46,345 bases of DNA from CAZQDP01 sp964592375 (lineage in GTDB: Bacteria > Bacillota > Clostridia > RUG12999): assembly GCA_964592375.1 (NCBI GenBank), contig CAZQDP010000007.1:1-46345 (forward strand), read 5' to 3'. This document shows positions 40,689 to 46,345 of this stretch, in pieces; position 1 is the first letter of the stretch; the number at the start of each line of letters is the position of its first letter. Below the pieces are notes generated by a model that did not search any database, was not told where the DNA came from, and saw only the letters and a list, made by a program, of their open reading frames with translations. The position numbers and the translations under genes are program-made.

Positions 40689-42966
40689 GATATTCACTCC
40701 TGCCCATGGTCACTTGACGAGGCTTATTTGTGCCGTCATACGCCGAAATAACCTTATGTTTTTCCAGTACATCAATGAGCCTTCCCGCACGGGCATACCC
40801 TACCTTGAGCTTGCGTTGGAGCATGGAGGTGGAAATCTGATTGAGCTCAAAAGCAATTTCTGCCGCTTCATCCATCAGCTCGTCGTTTTCTGAGCTGTCG
40901 TCTTCCTTGGCGTGTTCGGCAATTGCTTTACTTTCAATGGTTTCAATCACATTTTCGCTATAGGTGCAAACCGCCTGGTCCTTAATAAAACCGGTTACGT
41001 TCTCCACATCCTTATCAGAAATGAACGCGCCTTGTACCCGGCGCATTTTCGAGCCGGTCATCATAAACAGCATGTCCCCTCGGCCCATCAGCTTTTCCGC
41101 ACCGCCACCATCTAAAATGGTTCGAGAATCCACCTGACTTGCCACTGCAAAGGCAATTCGAGAGGGAATATTAATTTTAATAATTCCCGTAATAACATCC
41201 ACGGAAGGACGCTGCGTGGCAAGTACCAGATGCATACCGGCCGCGCGAGCCATCTGGGCCAAGCGGCATATGTAATCCTGCACCTCGCCGGGCGCCACCA
41301 TCATCAGGTCAGAGAGTTCATCAATGATAATCACAATCTGGGGCAGCTTTTCGCCCTCTTCCTGTTCCATTTTTCTATTGTATCCCGCAAGGTCTCTTGC
41401 CTGAGACTCCGCAAACTTTTTATATCGATCCTCCATCTCCTGTACTGCCCAGCAAAGTGCTCCCGCGGCCTTGCGTGGATCGGTCACAATCGGCACCAAC
41501 AAATGTGGTATGCCATTATACATACCCAGTTCCACTTTTTTCGGATCCACCATCACGAAACGAACATCCTCTGGCGAGGATTTATATAAAATACTGGTGA
41601 TAATCGTATTGATACATACACTTTTGCCTGAGCCTGTGGCTCCCGCTATTAAAAGATGTGGTGCTTTGGCAATATCCATCACCACAGTTTTCCCTTCAAT
41701 ATCTCGACCCAGTGCCACAGCGAGCTTGGACGGGTGAGCACGGAATTCACTGCTCTCAATGATTTCCCTCAGATTAATAGCGGTTACACTATCATTGGAC
41801 ACTTCAATTCCAATGCTTCCGGCCTGCACCTCCATCCGCACATTGGAAGCCGGAAGGCGCAATGCAATGTCCTGATCCAAAGTTGTAATTTTATTCACCT
41901 TCACGCCTGAAGCCGGTAGAATTTCATATCGGGTTACGCTTGCACCCTTGACGATATTGGTAATGCGAGCTTCTATGCCAAAACTCTCCAAAATTTCAAT
42001 CAGCCGTTGGGCATTGGCCTTGAGCAGTTCCACCTTGCCCGCTCCGGGCACAATCATACTTTTTTCGAGAAGTTCCGGCAAGGGATGCACATACTGAGCC
42101 TTCGGCGCTCCGTCAAGCTGGAGCTGCTCGTAATTTTCATCCGTCTGGGGCGACAGGTTTTCCGACTTTATGTATGCCGGAATATCTTCGCTCGCAGCTT
42201 GCATGGCTGCAATTTCCGTATCTGGAAGCGTGATTTGGTCCACCGGCAATTCTTCGAGTGGATGAGGGATTACAATCTCCTGATGCTCCTTCCACCGATA
42301 ATCCTCCAAGGGCGTGTCCGACTGCTTTTCCGCTTGCTTTTTCTTCTGTGGTGGCGCCTTTGGCTCCGGCTCCTCATAATTATCATAAGACTCCTTGAGG
42401 CTGGCAAAAAAATCTCGCACTTTTCTGCAAAAGCCTTTGAAAATTGCGATGACCGAAATTTCAAAAAAGAGCACAATCATGACAAGAAGAATAAGGATAC
42501 CCAGTATAAAGCTTCCAGAAAGCCCTGTGGCATAGATCAGCGGATCTGCAAAAATCCCGCCCAGTACGCCTCCGCCCGTCCCTTTTATTCCATCGCCGTA
42601 CAATTTTACAGCACCCCATATAATCTGCCCGTCGGCAACTCTGTGCATCAAATGACGCAACATGGACAGTTCAATGGGCAAAAGTGAAATGATCCACAGT
42701 TTTCTTTTTAATTTTTCGTTATAAAAAAAGGTAGTCATGACTCCCGCAATAATAATCAGAGGCAGTAAGTAGGCGACATCACCAAACAATCCTCTAAAAA
42801 ACAAAGTGATGCCTTCGCCAACACTGCCACCGGAACCAAACCATATGCTAATGGAAAGAAAGATAGCAACACCGGCGGATACCAGTGAGGTAATTTCTTT
42901 TGACACAAAGGCGGAATTTTTCCCACCACGTCTCTTTGCCGGATTTTTGAGTTTCCGTTTAGCCAA
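40669..42966 (-). CDS. ftsK: DNA translocase FtsK/SpoIIIE
   Basis: The 765-residue protein pumps chromosomal DNA across the closing septum, in vegetative division or into the forespore. Four N-terminal membrane helices (about 25-175), a charged, proline/glutamate-rich linker, and a RecA-like motor follow: Walker A GATGSGKS near 440 and Walker B IVIIIDELSDLM near 548. The C-terminal gamma winged helix (LQRKLKVGYARAGRLIDVLEKHKVI) should read KOPS/SRS sequences. Starts at TTG (42966) with GGAAAGG upstream. Size is typical of the Firmicute SpoIIIE form. Confidence 0.96.
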   Translation of the reverse strand: MAKRKLKNPAKRRGGKNSAFVSKEITSLVSAGVAIFLSISIWFGSGGSVGEGITLFFRGLFGDVAYLLPLIIIAGVMTTFFYNEKLKRKLWIISLLPIELSMLRHLMHRVADGQIIWGAVKLYGDGIKGTGGGVLGGIFADPLIYATGLSGSFILGILILLVMIVLFFEISVIAIFKGFCRKVRDFFASLKESYDNYEEPEPKAPPQKKKQAEKQSDTPLEDYRWKEHQEIVIPHPLEELPVDQITLPDTEIAAMQAASEDIPAYIKSENLSPQTDENYEQLQLDGAPKAQYVHPLPELLEKSMIVPGAGKVELLKANAQRLIEILESFGIEARITNIVKGASVTRYEILPASGVKVNKITTLDQDIALRLPASNVRMEVQAGSIGIEVSNDSVTAINLREIIESSEFRAHPSKLAVALGRDIEGKTVVMDIAKAPHLLIAGATGSGKSVCINTIITSILYKSSPEDVRFVMVDPKKVELGMYNGIPHLLVPIVTDPRKAAGALCWAVQEMEDRYKKFAESQARDLAGYNRKMEQEEGEKLPQIVIIIDELSDLMMVAPGEVQDYICRLAQMARAAGMHLVLATQRPSVDVITGIIKINIPSRIAFAVASQVDSRTILDGGGAEKLMGRGDMLFMMTGSKMRRVQGAFISDKDVENVTGFIKDQAVCTYSENVIETIESKAIAEHAKEDDSSENDELMDEAAEIAFELNQISTSMLQRKLKVGYARAGRLIDVLEKHKVISAYDGTNKPRQVTMGRSEYLEMRNR

Positions 42967-43017
42967 TACCTTGCACCTTTCCTTTCACTTTGCGGTTATA
43001 TTGTGCGAATATGTGCA

Positions 43018-43089
43018 CCTTGCAGGCACCCGCATGATACTTATGCGATTGCTAAGCCACACCCGCGTCTATCGCAGACATTTGTGGCT
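43018..43089 (-). promoter_or_regulatory. Hairpin-rich leader of the ftsK operon
   Basis: AGCCACA (43055-43061) pairs with TGTGGCT (43083-43089), with an inner GTCT/AGAC stem; a second hairpin CGCAT/ATGCG lies at 43031-43047. On the minus strand the first begins close to the predicted transcript start, so the mRNA would begin with a stem-loop that could protect it. Confidence 0.45.
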
Positions 43090-43118
43090 ATTATAACATA
43101 ATGAAAACAGTTTTTCCA
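43090..43118 (-). promoter_or_regulatory. Promoter of the ftsK operon
   Basis: On the minus strand TGGAAA (43118-43113), 17 bases, then a perfect TATAAT (43095-43090). Confidence 0.6.
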
Positions 43119-43149
43119 TAGCTTTTTAAATTTTTTATGAATTTCTTAA

Positions 43150-43176
43150 ATAAAGAAAGATTATATACCATATACT
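43150..43176 (+). promoter_or_regulatory. Possible SigE-type promoter of the ylmC-like gene
   Basis: ATA (43150-43152), 16 bases and CATATACT (43169-43176) resemble the SigE elements ATA and CATACANT. The spacing is right. The gene's sporulation family supports mother-cell control; the match is not exact. Confidence 0.4.
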
Positions 43177-43236
43177 TTAATGTGTATAATCGACTTTTTC
43201 TGATGTATGCACACAAAAAAAGGAGGATGGAGCGCC

Positions 43237-43479
43237 GTGAAAAAAGTATCTGATTTCAGAAACAAAGAGGTTATCAATGTATCGGACGGCAAAAGACTTG
43301 GCTTTGTTTGTGATGTGGAAATAGACTTTGAAAAAGGAAGCATTGATGCGATTGTCATTCCGGGCCCGGCGGGACTGTTTAATATGTTTGCTCATACCGG
43401 TGACTATATCGTGCCATGGACTCAAATTAAAAAGATCGGAGAGGATATTATTTTGGTGGATTACCCCGTTGCAAGATAG
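43237..43479 (+). CDS. YlmC/YmxH-family sporulation protein (PRC-barrel)
   Basis: The 80-residue protein has a single PRC-barrel fold: DFRNKEVINVSDGKRLGFVCDVEIDFEKGSIDAIVIPGP. Members of the YlmC/YmxH family occur in spore formers and are linked to sporulation; their molecular role is unknown. The start is the GTG at 43237, ten nt after AAAGGAGG; an upstream ATG at 43207 lies before that binding site. Confidence 0.88.
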   Translation: MKKVSDFRNKEVINVSDGKRLGFVCDVEIDFEKGSIDAIVIPGPAGLFNMFAHTGDYIVPWTQIKKIGEDIILVDYPVAR

Positions 43480-43560
43480 CTTTGCATCACCTATTATATT
43501 GAAATTTTAAACGAAATAGATGTATTTTTAGTAAAAAGATGGGCAAAACACGCTTTTGTA

Positions 43561-43589
43561 TTGACAAAGCGAAAAAAATTTAGTATACT
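43561..43589 (+). promoter_or_regulatory. Promoter of rpmH-rnpA
   Basis: A perfect TTGACA (43561-43566), 17 bases, then TATACT (43584-43589), about 45 nt before rpmH. Confidence 0.85.
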
Positions 43590-43632
43590 ATGAAACGATA
43601 TTCGCTTTTTTTAAGAACAGGAGGTGTTTCGC

Positions 43633-43767
43633 TTGCTTAGAACCTATCAGCCTAATAAAAGGCATCGTCAAAAGGAACATGGGTTTATGAAAAGAATGTC
43701 CACTCGTAGCGGGAGAAAGGTTTTGGCCCGCAGAAGGCTCAAAGGGAGAAAAGTTTTATCGGCTTAA
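43633..43767 (+). CDS. rpmH: 50S ribosomal protein L34
   Basis: The 44-residue, Arg/Lys-rich protein reads MLRTYQPNKRHRQKEHGFMKR at its start and ends RRRLKGRKVLSA, the L34 pattern. It starts with TTG, 8 nt after AGGAGG. In most bacteria it lies beside dnaA; here the upstream neighbour is the ylmC-like gene and then ftsK. Confidence 0.95.
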   Translation: MLRTYQPNKRHRQKEHGFMKRMSTRSGRKVLARRRLKGRKVLSA

Positions 43768-43797
43768 TCGGCAGATGGCCTTTTGAGGCCGAATACC

Positions 43798-43818
43798 AAG
43801 CGGGCTTGCCCGCTTTTG
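43798..43818 (+). terminator. Hairpin between rpmH and rnpA
   Basis: AAGCGGGC and GCCCGCTT form a GC-rich stem followed by TTTGT. It may partly terminate transcription so that L34 is made in excess over the RNase P protein, as known for rpmH-rnpA elsewhere. Confidence 0.55.
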
Positions 43819-43909
43819 TAATATAGCAGGTTGCTTTTCTTCGGCGGAGTATCCGCCAAGTGCACCACTCATTGGATTTTGGTGCACGGCCAATCATTGG
43901 AGGTTTTTT

Positions 43910-44242
43910 GTGGTAGCTTTGTCGCTTAATAAAAATGTTTTATTTAAACGGGTTTATTCCAGAGGGAAAAGTATTGTAGACCCGTTTGTGGTAATGTATT
44001 TTTTACCGAACCGCAAAGGCGTCAACCGTTTGGGAATTACTGTGAGCAAAAAAATCGGAGGCGCCGTTGTGCGCAGTCGAGCAAGGCGACTCATCAAGGA
44101 AGCCTTTCGGCTGCAGGAGGACAAGTTCTCTTTAGGGTATGACCTTGTATTTGTCGCACGGGGGCGCATGGTTGGCACCGGACTTGCCAAAATCATGACC
44201 TCCATGGAGCGCATTGCAAAAAAAGGCGGACTGATGCAGTAA
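43910..44242 (+). CDS. rnpA: Ribonuclease P protein component
   Basis: The 110-residue protein helps the RNase P RNA remove 5' leaders from precursor tRNAs. It has FKRVYSRGKSIVDPFVVMYFLPN and the RNR motif RSRARRLIKEAFR. The start is a GTG at 43910 after GGAGG; a TTG at 43919 is possible. Confidence 0.96.
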   Translation: MVALSLNKNVLFKRVYSRGKSIVDPFVVMYFLPNRKGVNRLGITVSKKIGGAVVRSRARRLIKEAFRLQEDKFSLGYDLVFVARGRMVGTGLAKIMTSMERIAKKGGLMQ

Positions 44243-44273
44243 ACTGCCTGCGGCGGCAAAAAGGCGGAAGTGT

Positions 44274-44483
44274 ATGAAATGTGTGTTGATTTGGCTCATT
44301 TCTTTTTATAGAAAGAATATATCACCTCTCAAAAAACCTTGCTGTAGGTTTTATCCTACTTGTTCGCAGTACGCAATAGAGGCATTTGAAAAGTATAATG
44401 TTTTTCGAGCCTCGTTTTTAACATTTTACCGCATACTTCGATGTAATCCGCTAAACAAGGGCGGTTATGATCCGCTCAAATGA
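44274..44483 (+). CDS. yidD: Membrane protein insertion efficiency factor YidD
   Basis: The 69-residue protein has ISPLKKPCCRFYPTCSQYAIEAFEKYN and RILRCNPLNKGGYDP, the YidD signature with its Cys residues. It aids YidC-dependent insertion. It lies between rnpA and yidC, its normal site. Confidence 0.95.
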   Translation: MKCVLIWLISFYRKNISPLKKPCCRFYPTCSQYAIEAFEKYNVFRASFLTFYRILRCNPLNKGGYDPLK

Positions 44484-44554
44484 AAAAGGGGCGCATTTTT
44501 GCATGCATTTTTGGCATTGCATAAATTGACAGATGTGTCCATCAAGAGGTGCCT

Positions 44555-45403
44555 ATGTTTCAAATTTTCGACCTACTGATTAATAGACCCTTGGGGTTTA
44601 TCTTAAGCTATATATACAGCTTCACCGGCAATTATGGTGTTGCCATTATTATATTTACACTTTTTACAAAGATTATTTTGTTGCCGTTTTCCATTAAACA
44701 GCAGAAATCAACGCTTGAAATGCAGCGGATCAAGCCTTTTATGGATGAGATCCAGAAAAAATATAAGGATAATAAAGAAAAACAGCAGGAAGAAATGGTC
44801 AAGCTGTATTCCGAACATGGTGTCAATCCCATGGCGGGCTGTTTGCCAATGCTCATTCAGCTTCCGATTATATTTGGTTTGTATCAGGTCATAATCAAGC
44901 CATTATCCTATATATTGGGCTATTCCGCAGAACAGATTGCGGAGCTCACTGCCAAATATGCCGATATGACCTTTGGCTACAGTGCGCAAATTTCTATTGC
45001 TAATTTGGAAAAGCTGGTCAATTTCAATTTCATATGGCTTGATTTATCAGCTGTTCCTCAATTTGACATGAATAATATTGCAGGCTCTATCAGCCTCATA
45101 TGGATTATTCCATTACTTGCCGCAGGCTCTACCTACTTTTCCAGCAAATACATGTCGTCTCAAATGGCAAGTGCTTCGCCTGAGCAGGCGCAGACCAGCA
45201 ACATGATGAATATGTTAATGCCAGTGATGACTTTGTGGTTTTCCTTTACAATGCCGGCAGGTTTGGGCCTTTATTGGACAGCCAGCAATCTGCTTCAAAT
45301 GGCTCAGCAGTTTGCTATGAATATGTACTTTATACCAAAGCTTAAGGAAGGAGCGCTGACCGCAAATGATAAGAAAAGTAGAGAAAAGCGGAAAAACAAT
45401 TGA
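44555..45403 (+). CDS. yidC: Membrane protein insertase YidC/SpoIIIJ
   Basis: The 282-residue insertase has five membrane helices: GNYGVAIIIFTLFTKIILLPFSIKQQKS (with the conserved Arg-equivalent replaced by Lys in the substrate groove region), a hydrophilic coiled section, then GCLPMLIQLPIIFGLYQV and the last helices including MPVMTLWFSFTMPAGLGLYW. The ATG at 44555 has AGAGG five nt upstream; a GTG at 44549 is also in frame. There is no lipobox, unlike Bacillus SpoIIIJ. Overlaps jag by 38 nt. Confidence 0.95.
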   Translation: MFQIFDLLINRPLGFILSYIYSFTGNYGVAIIIFTLFTKIILLPFSIKQQKSTLEMQRIKPFMDEIQKKYKDNKEKQQEEMVKLYSEHGVNPMAGCLPMLIQLPIIFGLYQVIIKPLSYILGYSAEQIAELTAKYADMTFGYSAQISIANLEKLVNFNFIWLDLSAVPQFDMNNIAGSISLIWIIPLLAAGSTYFSSKYMSSQMASASPEQAQTSNMMNMLMPVMTLWFSFTMPAGLGLYWTASNLLQMAQQFAMNMYFIPKLKEGALTANDKKSREKRKNN

Positions 45404-46034
45404 TGAGGCTATTTTAGCAGCACTTCAGGAACTGAACATCGAAAGAGAAGATGCTCAGGTAGATATTGTAGATGAAGGAAGCAAAGGTTTTCTTGGCATT
45501 GGCAGCAAGGATGCCGTGGTGAGTGTAACTGAAATTAATCGCTATGAAAAGACCGCAGTAGACTTTTTAAAAACCGTCACCGGGCATATGGGAATTGACG
45601 TTACCTGCGATATTCAAAAGGAAGGCAATCGGTTGGATATCACTTTAGAGGGCACGGATATGGGGATTGTTATCGGTCGCCGTGGCGACACCTTGGATGC
45701 ACTCCAGTATCTCACTAGCCTTGTGGTTAATAAAAACGCCAATGAATATGTGAAGATTGCACTGGATACCGAAAATTATAGGGCAAAGCGCCAGGAAGCG
45801 CTGATCATTCTTGCACGCAAGGTAGCCGGCCAGGTCATCCGCACCGGCAGAAGCTCTACTTTAGAGCCCATGAATCCGAACGAGAGAAGAATTATTCATG
45901 CCGCCTTGCAAGGAAATCGCTCGGTATATACTTACAGTGTTGGCGATGAGCCAGATAGAAAGATTGTAGTGGCATTAAAGGATAGACAAAAACCCGCCTA
46001 TGGCGCAAAGAGCGAAACGGAAAGTGCTGAATAG
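45366..46034 (+). CDS. jag: RNA-binding protein Jag/KhpB (Jag_N, KH and R3H domains)
   Basis: The 222-residue protein has a Jag_N domain (about 1-50, KTIDEAILAALQELNI...GSKGFLGIG), a KH domain with GIVIGRRGDTLDALQYL (about 100-170) and an R3H domain with MNPNERRIIHAALQ (about 165-210). KhpB partners KhpA in RNA binding and affects elongation and sporulation in Firmicutes. AAGGAAGGAG lies upstream, within yidC. In most Firmicutes mnmE and mnmG follow; here a terminator does. Confidence 0.95.
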   Translation: MIRKVEKSGKTIDEAILAALQELNIEREDAQVDIVDEGSKGFLGIGSKDAVVSVTEINRYEKTAVDFLKTVTGHMGIDVTCDIQKEGNRLDITLEGTDMGIVIGRRGDTLDALQYLTSLVVNKNANEYVKIALDTENYRAKRQEALIILARKVAGQVIRTGRSSTLEPMNPNERRIIHAALQGNRSVYTYSVGDEPDRKIVVALKDRQKPAYGAKSETESAE

Positions 46035-46065
46035 ATTTTTCATTATCAATATATTATACCGATGT

Positions 46066-46096
46066 GGGGGTGCACTTGAAGCACCCCCTTTGTTTA
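46066..46096 (+). terminator. Terminator of the rpmH-jag operon
   Basis: GGGGGTGC (46066-46073) and GCACCCCC (46081-46088) with a 7-nt loop, followed by TTTGTTTATT. It lies 30 nt after the jag stop. Confidence 0.85.
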
Positions 46097-46164
46097 TTGA
46101 AATAAAAGAACAATGTGCACCATCTTGGTTGAAATCGCTTCCTATTCACGCATATATTGGTGCA

Positions 46165-46201
46165 AAAATAAAACAGAGTCTGCTCTAAAAGAACAAACTC
46201 C
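46165..46201 (-). terminator. Terminator of the gene at the right edge
   Basis: On the minus strand GGAGTTTGTTC and GAGCAGACTCT form an 11-bp stem with three G:U pairs, followed by GTTTTATTTTT. It lies about 15 nt after the stop of the edge gene. Confidence 0.65.
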
Positions 46202-46215
46202 ATTTTATGCATCCA

Positions 46216-46345
46216 TCAAGTAGTCAGATAAGTAAGATGTCCGTATTCATGATTTTCCTTTTCTATGCTTTGTGATAATGTGCTTGCTATCCATGCATTT
46301 TTAGAAATCTTTGCTCCCATACACATTGCAATTTGCACAGGAGGG
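46216..46345 (-). CDS. Unrecognised protein, C-terminal 42 residues only
   Basis: An open frame enters from the right edge and ends at TGA (46218-46216). It encodes 42 visible residues, with PPVQIAMCMGAKISKNAW near the start and ENHEYGHLTYLTT at the end. The frame is supported by a terminator right after the stop and by codon use like neighbours. I do not recognise the family from this fragment. It converges on the rpmH-jag operon, so mnmE is not the next gene. Confidence 0.55.
   Translation of the reverse strand, partial: PPVQIAMCMGAKISKNAWIASTLSQSIEKENHEYGHLTYLTT

Noticed and set aside
42007..42687. A 226-residue plus-strand frame opposite ftsK
   Set aside because: It is an antisense shadow of the ftsK linker and membrane region.
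43480..43632. Replication origin beside rpmH
   Set aside because: The region is only about 150 bp, no cluster of DnaA boxes (TTATCCACA) was seen, and dnaA is absent.

Overview
The window looks like chromosomal DNA from an endospore-forming, low-to-moderate GC Firmicute of the class Clostridia. The sequence itself shows AGGAGG-type ribosome binding sites, several TTG/GTG starts, dipicolinate synthase (dpaA-dpaB), sporulation sigma factor SigH, a YlmC/YmxH-family sporulation protein and zinc-ribbon forms of several ribosomal proteins. I cannot name the genus. No phage, insertion sequence, CRISPR array or known defence locus is visible.

Layout. (1) 1-5722, minus strand: a very large secreted protein with nine cadherin-like repeats, cut by the left window edge, preceded by a three-SLH-domain surface protein. 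(2) 6102-6380: a promoter, tRNA-Leu(UAA), tRNA-fMet(CAU) and a terminator. (3) 6540-8830: an accessory stretch with two unrecognised genes, a 35-bp direct repeat, a perfectly palindromic divergent promoter and a 33-bp tandem repeat. (4) 8830-19779: a mixed region with dpaAB behind a likely SigK promoter, a metal-sensing ArsR regulator with a Zn/Cd/Pb-type P-ATPase, an NlpC/P60-SH3 wall hydrolase, an Sfp-type phosphopantetheinyl transferase, sigH, tRNA-Gly(CCC), a decayed tRNA, a small zinc-ribbon protein, a Ca2+/cation antiporter, a ParB/Noc-like protein and a short-chain dehydrogenase. (5) 19928-36092, minus strand: the S10-spc-alpha ribosomal protein supercluster from rpsJ to rplQ, including secY, adk, map, a KOW-domain protein, infA and rpoA, with one strong promoter and a leader of about 310 nt before rpsJ and a terminator after rplQ. 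(6) 36159-43118, minus strand: ftsK/spoIIIE, ygiQ-type radical SAM, folD, a D,D-carboxypeptidase and yfbR, tightly packed as one likely operon. (7) 43150-46096, plus strand: ylmC-like gene, then rpmH-rnpA-yidD-yidC-jag. (8) 46165-46345: the 3' end of an unrecognised minus-strand gene.

How the genes work together. Most of the window is housekeeping: translation, protein export and insertion (secY, yidC), tRNA processing, DNA translocation and one-carbon metabolism. Spore formation recurs: SigH starts the programme, the FtsK/SpoIIIE pump can move DNA, the carboxypeptidase and NlpC hydrolase act on peptidoglycan, and DpaAB makes dipicolinate for the spore core. Surface biology (SLH plus cadherin repeats) dominates the left end.

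I did not find a clearly new multi-gene system. The best leads are the 6.5-8.5 kb accessory stretch with its palindromic divergent promoter and repeats, the cadherin/SLH surface pair, the structured rpsJ leader, and the unusual surroundings of the rpmH-jag cluster.
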